Source: CAZKZZ01 sp964557375 (GTDB lineage Bacteria; Spirochaetota; Spirochaetia; SPDA01; CAZJBZ01). Taken from it: DNA of 61,431 nucleotides. Every line of letters starts with the position of its first letter. Positions within the stretch are counted from its first letter, which is position 1. Shown piece after piece: positions 1 to 8,638 of the stretch. The DNA is taken from NCBI GenBank assembly GCA_964557375.1, contig CAZKZZ010000006.1:1-61431 (forward strand), read 5' to 3'. The translations under genes were made by a program, and so were the position numbers. The notes under the pieces are model-generated. The model did not search any database. It had not been told where the DNA came from and worked only from the letters and a program-made list of their open reading frames with translations.

Positions 1-51
1 GGTAATTTATTGTAATATAATAGATTATTCATTCTCGATACCAAAAACTTC
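1..51. repeat. Composite palindromic repeat, first module, cut by the window edge
   Basis: The first 19 bases (GGTAATTTATTGTAATATA) are identical to 25659-25677, and the block ends in ACCAAAAACTTC (40-51), identical to 25698-25709. In the complete copy at 25650 this end pairs with GAAGTTTTTGGT, so the left arm here lies mostly outside the window. A TGCAAAAAT-type hairpin follows at 71-105, in the same order as at 25650-25747. It is non-coding and lies upstream of parA. Its function is unknown. Confidence 0.8.
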
Positions 52-70
52 AAACGAATATTGTTCGCAT

Positions 71-105
71 GCTTCATGCAAAAATAACCGATTTTTGCAT
101 GAAGC
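71..105. repeat. Perfect hairpin of the TGCAAAAAT family
   Basis: Fifteen-base arms (71-85 and 91-105) pair perfectly around the 5-nt loop AACCG; the arms run GCTTCATGCAAAAAT and its complement. Close relatives are at 7272-7302 (loop CGGTT, the complement of this loop, so the opposite orientation) and 25713-25747 (loop AGTCG). It has no T-run typical of a terminator and sits about 75 nt upstream of the parA start. Confidence 0.85.
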
Positions 106-140
106 ACAGGGGACTCTGCACTCACATATCCAAATTTTTA

Positions 141-169
141 GAGACAGATACAACGCTTTCCTGTATAAT
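141..169 (+). promoter_or_regulatory. Putative sigma-70 promoter of parAB, close to the start codon
   Basis: GAGACA (141-146), a 17-bp spacer and a perfect TATAAT (164-169). Transcription would begin near 176, only about three nucleotides before the parA ATG at 179, and no Shine-Dalgarno sequence precedes that ATG. This suggests a leaderless or nearly leaderless parA message. The -35 match is imperfect. Confidence 0.5.
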
Positions 170-178
170 GAACTCATC

Positions 179-940
179 ATGGGAGAAAAGATTATTGTAC
201 TTGCAAATCAAAAAGGCGGTGTGGGGAAAACAACAACGGCAGTAAATCTGGGTGCCTACCTGGCGGATGCAGGAAAACGGGTCCTGTTAATTGATTTTGA
301 TCCGCAGGGCAATCTTTCGAGCAGTTTGGGAGTAAAATCGGACGATTCGAAGTCCATTTATGAAGTTATATCAGAAACAGTCGATTTCGATCAGTCTATC
401 CGATCAACAACTGTCGAAAATATGATGGTTATACCATCGAATATAAACCTTACCGGAGCAAATATCGAGCTTATAAGTGTACGTGATCGTGAATATGTTC
501 TGAAAAAAGCAATCGAAAAAAGCAAAAAAACGTGGGACTATATACTCATCGATTGTCCGCCCTCTCTTGGAATTCTCACTATTAACGGTTTAGCTGCAGC
601 ACACAACGTCATTATCCCCTTGCAGTGTGAATATTTTGCTTTAGAGGGGTTAAGTCTTCTTCTACAAACGATAAAACGGGTTCAGCAGGGAATAAACAGA
701 GAGCTGGCTGTTGGCGGCATTCTCTTTACAATGTTTGATTCGAGGACGAGACTTGCAAATGAAGTTGTTCATGAAGTGACCGGCTATTTCAAAGATAAAG
801 TATTCCGTACGATCATTCCCCGAAATGTAAGACTTTCAGAAGCACCTTCCCATTCGGTCCCGATAAACCAATACGAGAATGACTGTGTCGGTGCAAAGAG
901 TTATGAAAAACTGGCAGATGAGGTAATGAAACGTGTCTAA
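179..940 (+). CDS. parA: Chromosome-partitioning ATPase ParA/Soj
   Basis: A 253-residue ParA/MinD-family ATPase. The N-terminus carries the deviant Walker A motif KGGVGKTT at about residues 12-19, followed by LLIDFDPQGNLSS, and the middle has YILIDCPPSLG (Walker B region). Known role of the family: cycling between DNA-bound ATP and free ADP states to move ParB-parS complexes during chromosome segregation. The ATG at 179 is chosen because homologues begin just before the P-loop; an upstream in-frame ATG at 95 lies inside a palindromic hairpin and would add an unrelated tail. The end overlaps parB by 8 bp, indicating co-translation. Confidence 0.93.
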   Translation: MGEKIIVLANQKGGVGKTTTAVNLGAYLADAGKRVLLIDFDPQGNLSSSLGVKSDDSKSIYEVISETVDFDQSIRSTTVENMMVIPSNINLTGANIELISVRDREYVLKKAIEKSKKTWDYILIDCPPSLGILTINGLAAAHNVIIPLQCEYFALEGLSLLLQTIKRVQQGINRELAVGGILFTMFDSRTRLANEVVHEVTGYFKDKVFRTIIPRNVRLSEAPSHSVPINQYENDCVGAKSYEKLADEVMKRV

Positions 941-1841
941 AAAAGCGCTGGGAAAAGGACTGGATGCTCTCCTGTCACCCGAACCTCAGAAGGTGGACGG
1001 TGATCGAGATACAGCTCAACGGGGAGAAGAGAGCGGGGTTGTCTTTATTCCGATCTCAGATGTTGTTCCGAATCCCGACCAGCCGAGAAAAGCTTTTAGA
1101 GAGGAATCTCTCGACGAGCTTTCCGAATCAATTCGGGAGAAGGGAATTATTCAGCCGATTATTGCTGAAAAAGCTGATGAGGGCACGTATCGGATAATCG
1201 CCGGGGAGCGGCGCTACAGAGCTGCAAAAAAGGCCCAATTAGAGCGCATACCGGTCATCATCCGCGCGTTTACCAAAGAAGAGAAACTGGAAATTGCCCT
1301 CATTGAAAACGTCCAGCGGGACGATCTTACTCCAATCGAAGAAGCGCAGGCATACCATCATCTCATGGAGGTTACCGGCATCAATCAGGAAGAGGTCGCC
1401 CAGCGGGTCGGCAAAAAACGCTCTACCATTGCCAACAGCCTGCGGTTGCTGAAGATGCCCGATGATATGCGGACTGCCCTCTCGGAAGGGAAAATCACAC
1501 CCGGACACGCACGGGCCATACTCTCGGTGGTAAATCCGGCAGCACAGAAACTTCTCTTCGAGCGGATCGTGGATAAAAATCTGTCCGTGCGTGAGGCGGA
1601 GCGTCAAGCGGGAATGCTCAACAACGGCAAGCGGAACCAGAAAAAGGGCGGACCTGCTCAATCTCCCGGCAAAAAATCCCCCGAACTGATCGCCATTGAA
1701 CAGCAGCTCGTAGAGCATCTCGGCACAAAGGTCGTTGTCCGGGGATCAAACGACCGCGGAAAGGTCGAGATCGAATATTATTCTTCAGACGATCTGGAGC
1801 GGTTATATGAACTTCTCGCCAAAACAAAACTCGAACTATAG
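933..1841 (+). CDS. parB: Chromosome-partitioning protein ParB/Spo0J
   Basis: 302 residues starting at a GTG inside the last codons of parA. It begins with the conserved KKALGKGLDALL segment, followed by a ParB/Srx nuclease-like domain containing NPDQPRKAF, IAGERRYRAAK and IPVIIR (about residues 40-130; the GERRYRA box is the CTP-binding signature of ParB), a helix-turn-helix region (VAQRVGKKRSTIANSLRLL) for parS recognition, a Lys/Gly-rich linker and a C-terminal dimerisation segment (KVEIEYYSSDDLERLYELL). It acts with ParA in origin segregation. I did not see a convincing parS palindrome in the window. Confidence 0.93.
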   Translation: MSKKALGKGLDALLSPEPQKVDGDRDTAQRGEESGVVFIPISDVVPNPDQPRKAFREESLDELSESIREKGIIQPIIAEKADEGTYRIIAGERRYRAAKKAQLERIPVIIRAFTKEEKLEIALIENVQRDDLTPIEEAQAYHHLMEVTGINQEEVAQRVGKKRSTIANSLRLLKMPDDMRTALSEGKITPGHARAILSVVNPAAQKLLFERIVDKNLSVREAERQAGMLNNGKRNQKKGGPAQSPGKKSPELIAIEQQLVEHLGTKVVVRGSNDRGKVEIEYYSSDDLERLYELLAKTKLEL

Positions 1842-1896
1842 ACTGCCGCACTCCTTACTTTTCCATTAGGCAAAATTGGGTTACAATAGAAGAGGT

Positions 1897-4554
1897 ATGG
1901 GTAAACGACCTCCTGAAAAATATGCTCCCGGAGAGCTGCAGAAAACAAGAGAAACACTCGGTGACATTTCCCGAGACGAGGCGAAGCGGATGGCCGAGAT
2001 GTTAGGAGGTGAGGTCGGTGTCGAGAGAACGGACCGGAAAATCGAAGACCAGTACAAAAGGCTCAAAGAAAAGAGCCCTTCCCGGGCAGTCTCCCAGCCC
2101 TCCTACTCTCGAAACCCCCCTCCTCTCAGGAGCAGCTCCGGCAGAACGGAAACGCAGTCCGCTCCTCCGTCACCGGCGGGCGAACGGGACGATCGTCATA
2201 CTCCATTTTTCGAACGGATAAAAATGAACTTTCTTGCCGCACATCCTGATCATATGATCATGCGCAGAAGTGATGCCATAGCCTCCGTTTTCTCGTTTCT
2301 GTTTCACAAACAGGAGTACATCAATCCCGATTTTATCAAACAGGGTGACGCGCTGTTTTTCCGCCATATCGAGAGTCTTGTTCTTGCTATACGTTCTCTT
2401 TTGGCAATCAACAAGAAGAGCCAAACCCAGCGGATGCGCCCTTCATTTTATTTTGATGTGCTCACGGTCCTGAAAAATTGGGATATCGAGTCTCTGCACT
2501 GGGAGCTGACCCAGCTGCAGAAGAGGCCCCGTCGTCTTCCCCTCGCATCGTGTGATTATCTCTGCGGGCTGCTCTTCAAACCGATCATGATGCTCATCAG
2601 ACTCGACCCGTATACCCATATCGAGGGGGCGTTAAAACGGCTGGTAGAACTGGACCTGCTTACTGTTGCCAAAAAGAGTCCGGAAGAAGAAAAAATCCAG
2701 CACGCGTACTTCGTTGCCAGGGAGGAGATCCCTTATCTTTTTCAGGACATCAAATACACCTGTTACCCGCTTCTCATGAAGCTGGTCTCAACCAAGTTTT
2801 TTCCCTACGAATTGTTCTTCGGGGTGGAGTTCAGCAACATTCTCTCTTTTTTGGAGCTCACTCCTGATCAAATCCTCTCGCCAAAAAAACTGCAGAATGA
2901 ACAGGTAAAGCCGGAAGAAGAGAAAGAAAAGGTTTCTTCTGCAGAGGCTGATTTTGACGAGATAGAAATAGAAGAGGAACAAGCCGAAGATGAACAAAGT
3001 GGAGAGGAATTACCGGACGAGGCCGAAACAGCTGAAAAGAGCGAGAACGGGAACCTGTTGGTACAGCTTCCTCCTGAAGTTGCAAACGGCCTGGAAATGC
3101 TCGATATGCTTTTTCCCCATGCCGGATGGAAACATGCACCCCGATTTCCCGACTTTTACGCGTACTTTCAACCTCTTTTCGATTATTCGAGAGGTACGGA
3201 GCTGATCCCACCGGAAGACCCTTTCCTGCAGGTCATCGTACTCGTAAGCATTCTCCAGGAGCTGTTCTACGGTTTTCGTGCTGTTCAATTCGGAACCATT
3301 GAGGGAGAGCAGGGGAAGTACCTTGACCTGCAGAACAGTTTTGAAGAGTATCTCGACAGTTGGCACTGTTTTATCGATGAAATACTCTCCAAACATTACG
3401 CTTCTCAGCTCTATGAATACTGTCGTCAGGTTGAAAGAAGCCTCCAATTCAAGGCTTCTACATACGGAAGGAAGCTTGCTGCCGACTTGATGTGGATAAA
3501 ACGGCTCTATTTTATGCCCTATGTAAAATTCGAAGCTGTACGGGGCGCAAGACCAACCCTCGGTTCTCACCTGCCGAAATTATTTCAGGTCTGCAGTGAG
3601 TTAAAAAATATCTTAGGAAGGGTGGTAGTCCAAATCGATAAAGAAGAGCCGGTCAATATTACCGGTGTAAAGAACTGGAAAAAGAAGTATTCGTTTGAAA
3701 TCCAGAATCCGGTTTCACGGCGGTTGAAGTATCTGCTCAATCGGGACGTACCGGTCAAGTTCCGCAGTACCGAGGTCCCGAATGAGAGTAACGCTACACT
3801 TCTCCTCTACACACTCTCCGTGCTCACGGTTCTCGATTATCTGATAAATGATCCCGAAAGCTACTGCAACAAAGCGGAAGATACCCCGCTCTACCGCAGT
3901 GAACATGGGAACAGCCAGACCCCGCTGTATTCAGTAAGCTTGATGGATACGGACACACTCCTAAAAGAGTCGGAGCAGGCGCAGCTCGGACTCAACAAAG
4001 AGGAGAGCGGGAACAGAGGAAGCATAGACGGACTTACCGGATTATTTACTATAGAGCAGCTCTCTCATCATCTCAAAGAGCAGATCGAAGAGTACCATCT
4101 TACCAAAACACCGTTTTCCTGCATCGGTATCGATATCTCAGATTTTACCAATTATAACCTGAACCGGGGCCGTGAAGCGGGCGATCGTGTACTCAAAGAG
4201 GCCGGGGACGTTCTGCGCCGGACTATATCTCCGTTTTCCGGTATTGGATTTCGGGGCGAAAATGATGAGTTTTACTGTATTCTTCCCCGAACGGAGCGGA
4301 GGAGCAGCCTCTCAGCAGCGATCACTTTCTCCTCCGAGTTCATTGATACGTTTACTATCCCTATCGCTGTAGGAATAGTGGAGTTTCACAAAACGTGGGG
4401 TGCTGAAAAGATGAGAAAAGTGGTTGATAAAACCGTAGAGAGGACCAAACAGGTGAACCGCTCAGCCGTCGGCGTGTACAATTCTCTGCAGCAGGAGACC
4501 ACCTTTATCGATCCGATTACCAGACGACAAATCGAAGAAGAGGAAGGCGTGTAG
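1897..4554 (+). CDS. Large protein with degenerate C-terminal GGDEF domain
   Basis: 885 residues. The ATG at 1897 follows AGAAGAGG, a plausible ribosome site; an in-frame TTG at 1876 is less likely. The first ~90 residues are basic and proline/serine-rich. Two largely helical regions follow, separated by a strongly acidic linker (about 335-395). The last ~170 residues look like a GGDEF domain: DGLTGLFT near its start, then GIDISDFTNYN, and in place of GGDEF the sequence GENDEF (about residue 787). The altered signature suggests loss of diguanylate cyclase activity, or a receptor or structural role; this is inference. No membrane segment or signal peptide is evident. It follows parB by 55 bp and may be co-transcribed. 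Function unknown. Confidence 0.8.
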   Translation: MGKRPPEKYAPGELQKTRETLGDISRDEAKRMAEMLGGEVGVERTDRKIEDQYKRLKEKSPSRAVSQPSYSRNPPPLRSSSGRTETQSAPPSPAGERDDRHTPFFERIKMNFLAAHPDHMIMRRSDAIASVFSFLFHKQEYINPDFIKQGDALFFRHIESLVLAIRSLLAINKKSQTQRMRPSFYFDVLTVLKNWDIESLHWELTQLQKRPRRLPLASCDYLCGLLFKPIMMLIRLDPYTHIEGALKRLVELDLLTVAKKSPEEEKIQHAYFVAREEIPYLFQDIKYTCYPLLMKLVSTKFFPYELFFGVEFSNILSFLELTPDQILSPKKLQNEQVKPEEEKEKVSSAEADFDEIEIEEEQAEDEQSGEELPDEAETAEKSENGNLLVQLPPEVANGLEMLDMLFPHAGWKHAPRFPDFYAYFQPLFDYSRGTELIPPEDPFLQVIVLVSILQELFYGFRAVQFGTIEGEQGKYLDLQNSFEEYLDSWHCFIDEILSKHYASQLYEYCRQVERSLQFKASTYGRKLAADLMWIKRLYFMPYVKFEAVRGARPTLGSHLPKLFQVCSELKNILGRVVVQIDKEEPVNITGVKNWKKKYSFEIQNPVSRRLKYLLNRDVPVKFRSTEVPNESNATLLLYTLSVLTVLDYLINDPESYCNKAEDTPLYRSEHGNSQTPLYSVSLMDTDTLLKESEQAQLGLNKEESGNRGSIDGLTGLFTIEQLSHHLKEQIEEYHLTKTPFSCIGIDISDFTNYNLNRGREAGDRVLKEAGDVLRRTISPFSGIGFRGENDEFYCILPRTERRSSLSAAITFSSEFIDTFTIPIAVGIVEFHKTWGAEKMRKVVDKTVERTKQVNRSAVGVYNSLQQETTFIDPITRRQIEEEEGV

Positions 4555-4561
4555 ACCCGGA

Positions 4562-5401
4562 TCACCCCTCTTCCTGAGGCAGCCCCATCTTTTCCAAGAA
4601 CCGCTGCTTCTCTTTACCTTGTAACGGCAGTTCCTTGCCCGCATAGAGCGCGGCTACCGCCTCTTTTTCCCGCCGGGAGAGAGCAACCCCCTCTCTTTTA
4701 TGTTCCTCGAAAGCCTCACAGGCGAGAGGACACACTCTACGCACGATATCGTAGAGGACCTCAGCATATTTTCTGATTTCTACCTGAGCATGGGGATGGA
4801 TCCGCAGCCGGATGAAATGGAGGAGGTTGTGCAGATCGATTTGCCAGTACATTTCAGTATAGGTACTGAGCGGAAGGTTTATCCGGGCCAGTTCTCGGGC
4901 AATGCCGGTGTCTATCAGGTTGTGATAGCTTGAAAATGCGTGTTTCTGGCCTTCTTCGAACAAACTCAGGGCCTCTCTGCACACATCGTTAGGCACTGCT
5001 TCTTCGCACCGGCCCTGTCTGTTTGTTTTACTCTGAAGGCTGATGTCCTCGTCCGCGGGAAGATAGCACTCCTCTTTCAGCACGCTGTATCTGCCGGAGA
5101 TTTCATTGAGCCTTGCTGTCCGGTGCCGCACCCACTGCCGTGCTACGAAAATGGGCATTTTGACATGAAAGGTGAACACGACTTGCTCGAAGGGAGAGGT
5201 GTGGTCGTTACGGAGGAGGTAATTGATGAGACCTTTGTCTTCACGAAACGATTTTGTACCCTCACCGTAGGACACCCGTGCCGCCTGGACGATCCGCGCG
5301 TCGCTTCCTAAATAATCGACGAGCCGGATAAATCCTTTATCCAGTACGGGAAACTCCTTATCGAGGATTTCTTCAGCTTCCGGAACATGCGAGTGGGCCA
5401 T
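4562..5401 (-). CDS. thyX: Flavin-dependent thymidylate synthase ThyX
   Basis: 279 residues with the ThyX signature region RHRTARLNEISGRYS (about residues 92-106), fitting the RHR-x7-S motif that binds dUMP and FAD. The family makes dTMP from dUMP using methylene-tetrahydrofolate, with FAD and NADPH in the reduction, and replaces ThyA in many anaerobes and spirochaetes. A strong AAGGAG ribosome site precedes the ATG. The C-terminus carries about 40 extra charged residues. The gene converges with the GGDEF-like gene, leaving 7 bp between stops, and lies 53 bp downstream of the VWA lipoprotein gene on the same strand. Confidence 0.92.
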   Translation of the reverse strand: MAHSHVPEAEEILDKEFPVLDKGFIRLVDYLGSDARIVQAARVSYGEGTKSFREDKGLINYLLRNDHTSPFEQVVFTFHVKMPIFVARQWVRHRTARLNEISGRYSVLKEECYLPADEDISLQSKTNRQGRCEEAVPNDVCREALSLFEEGQKHAFSSYHNLIDTGIARELARINLPLSTYTEMYWQIDLHNLLHFIRLRIHPHAQVEIRKYAEVLYDIVRRVCPLACEAFEEHKREGVALSRREKEAVAALYAGKELPLQGKEKQRFLEKMGLPQEEG

Positions 5402-5454
5402 TATTGATCTCCTTCATTCCCTAATATACATGTCTTTTATACCTGAGAGCCTGC

Positions 5455-7251
5455 TTACGGTGCAAGCCCGAGTGCCGTATCAACCGACGCTTTGGTTACA
5501 CTCAGGATTTCTCCTGTCTCCACCCGCAGGAGTTTGAGGAAAAGCTCGTATTCGTCGCTTTTCCGGTAGAGCGTCCCGGAAATTATCATTTCCGCGTTGA
5601 GCAGTTTGCCCACTTCGACTGCATCCGAATCATCGGTTAGTCCGGTCAACTGGAGCTTGAGCTCTTCGAGAATCTGCTGCACATTTTTCCGTTCGACCAG
5701 CCGAAACTGTTTCTGCTCTACCGCGGAGAAGAGAAGCTGTTCGGTAAAATACTCGGCATCTGCCTTTATACCGGTGCCGATGTCTTCCCCGACGCTATCG
5801 TTACTGCCGCCGGCACTGCTCCCGTCACCGGGTGCTCCCAGCGAAGGGATAATCGGTATTACCGCGGTGGGGGTCTGCTCGTCGATCCGGTATGTGGAAA
5901 AATCTCTAAGCTGCTCTAAGGCGAGGGAAAACAGCGTGCGCAGGGTGTCTTCCCGTTCTTCTTCCTCGATTTTCGCAGCCTCGAAATACGGCTCTTCTGT
6001 CTCTATCGGTTTGTCGGAGAGGTAACTCAGTTCTTGTTTGGCAAACCGGATTATAATCGATTCCAGCTTATCGGTTTGGAAGTTAGTTCCTGTGTGGTGG
6101 CTTACACTGCCCGGAGCACCCCCTTCGCTCTCCCCTGTTTCCCCGTAGGTGAGAAAGATGTATTTTCCCGCGGTGTATTGAGAAATCTGCCTGAGTATGT
6201 ATTCCCCGGTTATATCGAGCCCGCCCGTCCCCACGCTGAACAGTTTAATGCCTTTCTCCTTCGCAGTACGGGCAGCATCGGGATAGGTGACATTCTGATC
6301 GTAATCGAGATGGGGCGGAGCATCGGTTATAATAAACCCGAGTCTGATGCCGTTTCGGTTCCAGGAGCTGTTATTCACCGCCTCGTCGAGTGCGGCCTGA
6401 AGATCTTCAGGGGTATCTCCGCCGCCTGAAGCTTCGACTTGGTCGAGTGATTGCCGGAACGATCCGAGATCATCGGTCAGAGGAATCCGCTTTGTGATGT
6501 ACTCATCACCCCTGTCCTTGTACAAGACCATACCAAACCGTACGCGGGGTTTGATCGAGAGGGAAGAGAGATTGAGATGAATCAACTCGATAGTTGTCTT
6601 GAGCCGCTGGATTTCTTCCCCCATACTCCCTGTGGTGTCCATAATAAACATGATGTCGAGAGGAATCGGTTCGGGGACGGTTCTGGAAAAGGCGTAAGGT
6701 ATGGTGATAGTACGCGCGCCGTTGCGGGTGATGGTGGCCGTCATTCGCTTCTGCTGCACAGAAACGGTTACCTCGAACGATTCGGCATCCGTTTGGTGAT
6801 CTGAGGGATAAAAATAAAAGGTGCCGTCCGAAAGGCTCTTTCCGGTTGCGAGGGGGCTCTCGATATCAGAGCCGCTTTCCCCGGCCGGGACAATGGAAAC
6901 AGCGGCATTGGGGATCGATTTCCCCTCTCTGTCGACAATGTTTACAATGATCCGCTCTTCAACGGCTAGCGGCAGGTGCGGGACGTCCCCGTACTCCTCG
7001 AGAAAGTCGAGGAAATATCCGTACTGTTTATTATCATCGGCGTACCCCGCTTTGAGGCCGGAAGCTTGCGGTGCTCCCGAGGTGGCTGAGGTGTATTTCT
7101 CCGGTTCGGTCCCTTCTTCGAGCATCATGGCAAAAGCATCATCGTCATCGGGTTCGCTGCCGCGGGTCCCGGCAGGACCGGTAGCGCAGCTTCCCAATGC
7201 TAACAACCCGATCACAATAAAAATCAAGATTATTACAGCTGATCTTTTCAT
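5455..7251 (-). CDS. VWA-domain lipoprotein with C-terminal CsgG/LpoB-like module
   Basis: 598 residues. The lipoprotein signal is MKRSAVIILIF..ALGSC with Cys22 as the likely lipidation site. A short Ig/CNA-like segment (about 100-185: VNIVDREGKSIPNAAVSI) precedes a von Willebrand A domain whose MIDAS reads DTTGSMGEE (about 205), with GGGDTPEDLQAAL and ITDAPPH as further metal-site loops. A low-complexity Gly/Ser linker leads to a C-terminal domain (about 500-595: FRLVERKNVQQILEELKLQ..VGKLLNAEMIISGTLYR) resembling the CsgG/LpoB/FlgO fold of outer-membrane assembly proteins. Probably outer-membrane anchored and facing the periplasm; the substrate is unknown. I do not recognise this domain combination as a named family. 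Confidence 0.75.
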   Translation of the reverse strand: MKRSAVIILIFIVIGLLALGSCATGPAGTRGSEPDDDDAFAMMLEEGTEPEKYTSATSGAPQASGLKAGYADDNKQYGYFLDFLEEYGDVPHLPLAVEERIIVNIVDREGKSIPNAAVSIVPAGESGSDIESPLATGKSLSDGTFYFYPSDHQTDAESFEVTVSVQQKRMTATITRNGARTITIPYAFSRTVPEPIPLDIMFIMDTTGSMGEEIQRLKTTIELIHLNLSSLSIKPRVRFGMVLYKDRGDEYITKRIPLTDDLGSFRQSLDQVEASGGGDTPEDLQAALDEAVNNSSWNRNGIRLGFIITDAPPHLDYDQNVTYPDAARTAKEKGIKLFSVGTGGLDITGEYILRQISQYTAGKYIFLTYGETGESEGGAPGSVSHHTGTNFQTDKLESIIIRFAKQELSYLSDKPIETEEPYFEAAKIEEEEREDTLRTLFSLALEQLRDFSTYRIDEQTPTAVIPIIPSLGAPGDGSSAGGSNDSVGEDIGTGIKADAEYFTEQLLFSAVEQKQFRLVERKNVQQILEELKLQLTGLTDDSDAVEVGKLLNAEMIISGTLYRKSDEYELFLKLLRVETGEILSVTKASVDTALGLAP

Positions 7252-7271
7252 GTTTTTCGTCTTCCTTGTGC

Positions 7272-7302
7272 TTCTTGCAAAAATCGGTTATTTTTGCAAG
7301 AA
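7272..7302. repeat. Hairpin of the TGCAAAAAT family, inverted relative to 71-105
   Basis: Arms of 13 bases (7272-7284 and 7290-7302) pair perfectly around loop CGGTT, the exact reverse complement of the loop at 86-90. The stem core TTGCAAAAAT matches the copies at 71-105 and 25713-25747. It lies just upstream of the VWA lipoprotein start. Confidence 0.8.
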
Positions 7303-7313
7303 ACTCCATAACA

Positions 7314-7340
7314 TTCCTGAAAAATTCATTTTTTCAGGAA
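7314..7340. repeat. Hairpin of the CCTGAAAAA family, overlapping a stop codon
   Basis: Arms TTCCTGAAAAA (7314-7324) and its complement (7330-7340) around a 5-nt loop. Related hairpins are at 40631-40664, 42430-42463 and 53002-53023. The right half supplies the last four codons and the loop the stop codon of the minus-strand ParB-like gene, so that protein ends in FLKK because of the repeat. It could double as a weak terminator. Confidence 0.8.
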
Positions 7341-8096
7341 CATCCTTCCCCCGAGCAGAGAGAAGATTATGCGGAAGAGGAAGAAGCGTAACGGGCGGGG
7401 ATTTTTTATGTTTCGGGCGAAAATATAACCAGAAATCAAGCTCTCGAAACTAATATTCTCAGGATACCCGCCCATAAAATCGAAATAGAAACTCGAGAGC
7501 AGAACATATATATCCTCGGTCCGCAGTTCCGGATATTTTTTGGGAAGGGAAGATTCCTCGATTGCTTTGCACCCGGGGAGAAACCATTGTGATTTCCACT
7601 CTCGAGGTGTTCCTTCGAACCGCTCGAGTTCCCTCAAGAGCTGCCTGAACCCGGTCTCGTTTATCAGGGTGATGTTTTTGATCCCGGTATCCACTTCGAA
7701 CCTTCTTCGGGCAAGCGCACCGTCGATCGCCTGCTCATCATCATCGTGGATATACTCTGTGATGTACGCATCGAGGTAATCGATCCCTGCCTCTTTCGCG
7801 GTAGCAACCCGGCGATTGCCGTCTTCTACGAAGTATTCATTCTTATACTTGATTACGTTGATCGGGGGGAAAAACTCGTACCGCTTCGCCGCGCGTTCCA
7901 GCATATGACGGCGATATTTTTCTTTCATATTTCCCCGCCTTTTGTAACGAAACTGATCATCGAGGTCACCGCATTTATCTACCGTACCGGTAATCATCCT
8001 CGTCTCGATCGGTTTGAGGCCTCCGTCCATGGTGGTGTAGGGTCGGTCTTTTTCGAAAACATCGGCAAAGCATTTGACCTTGGAGCCCAACATCAT
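7326..8096 (-). CDS. ParB/Srx-fold nuclease-like protein of unknown role
   Basis: 256 residues (254 if the second ATG of an ATGATG start at 8093 is used). The middle has a ParB-like segment: FPPINVIKYKNEYFVEDGNRRVATAKEAGIDYLDAYITEY (about 76-115), where GNRRVATAK takes the place of the GERRYRA box. There is no helix-turn-helix like that of true ParB. The C-terminus is aromatic and basic and is partly encoded by an intergenic palindrome. The start overlaps the stop of the ferritin-like gene (ATGA). This fold also occurs in kinases and NTP-dependent regulators, so the partition role should not be assumed. Confidence 0.7.
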   Translation of the reverse strand: MMLGSKVKCFADVFEKDRPYTTMDGGLKPIETRMITGTVDKCGDLDDQFRYKRRGNMKEKYRRHMLERAAKRYEFFPPINVIKYKNEYFVEDGNRRVATAKEAGIDYLDAYITEYIHDDDEQAIDGALARRRFEVDTGIKNITLINETGFRQLLRELERFEGTPREWKSQWFLPGCKAIEESSLPKKYPELRTEDIYVLLSSFYFDFMGGYPENISFESLISGYIFARNIKNPRPLRFFLFRIIFSLLGGRMFLKK

Positions 8097-8635
8097 CTGT
8101 CGGCCTCTTGATCTTTTCCCCCGGATTTGTCCGGTTTTGGTGCGTTTTCGGCCTCTTCCCCAGGAGCTTGCTCAGGTGCTTCCTTGGCGAGCCTGGCAGT
8201 AATCCAGTCTGCGTGGCTTTTCTCTTCGTTTGCCAGAGCTGCAAAAATCTCTTTTACCGAACGGATCGGGGCGTTATGCTGAAGCGTAGTGTAGAACGCG
8301 AAAGCATCCTGTTCTTTTTTAAGTGCGGTTTCCAACACCTCTCTAACGGTACTCTCCGGGCCGATTTTCGGCCAGTCGCGGTTGATGTTCTCGAGCTGTC
8401 CCGCTGTTTCAGGATTTGATACCTCCAGCCTCCCGAGGGACGATTCCCTCTGGACTTCTTCCAATTTCAATCTGTGCTTCAATTCTATCGAGGCGAGCCG
8501 TTTTAGAAGATCCTGTACTTCCACATCCTGTACCCCGCTTATGTGGCGTTCATAGAAATTGTACGCTTTCTCTTCGGCCTCGAGGGCGTTTTCCAATACA
8601 AGTTTGAAAAGAAATGTTCTCACTGGTCCGGCCAT
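8093..8635 (-). CDS. Ferritin-like (rubrerythrin-type) diiron domain protein
   Basis: 180 residues. Two helical pairs carry carboxylate/His motifs expected for a diiron four-helix bundle: NALEAEEKAYNFYE with SIELKHRLKLEE, then ALKKEQDAFAFYTTL with ALANEEKSHADWI (E-x2-H pattern). No rubredoxin-type CxxC domain is present, so this is an erythrin-like protein rather than full rubrerythrin. The last 30 residues are a charged, disordered tail. Rubrerythrin relatives act in peroxide detoxification in anaerobes; that role is inferred. It lies 3 bp after the CapA-like gene and overlaps the ParB-like gene by 4 bp. Confidence 0.8.
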   Translation of the reverse strand: MAGPVRTFLFKLVLENALEAEEKAYNFYERHISGVQDVEVQDLLKRLASIELKHRLKLEEVQRESSLGRLEVSNPETAGQLENINRDWPKIGPESTVREVLETALKKEQDAFAFYTTLQHNAPIRSVKEIFAALANEEKSHADWITARLAKEAPEQAPGEEAENAPKPDKSGGKDQEADR

Positions 8636-8638
8636 AAG

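Noticed and set aside
95..178. Upstream extension of parA from an ATG at 95
   Set aside because: It starts inside the 71-105 hairpin and adds a tail not expected in ParA, whose homologues start just before the P-loop.
1..178. Replication origin next to parAB
   Set aside because: No DnaA-box clusters (TTATCCACA-like) or dnaA/dnaN genes; the A/T-rich sequence is explained by the repeat element.
2858..3570. Long minus-strand open frames inside the GGDEF-like gene
   Set aside because: They are shadows of the coding strand; no ribosome sites or family likeness.
7326..8096. Second chromosome-partitioning ParB
   Set aside because: It has the ParB/Srx core but no parS-binding helix-turn-helix and no ParA partner beside it.
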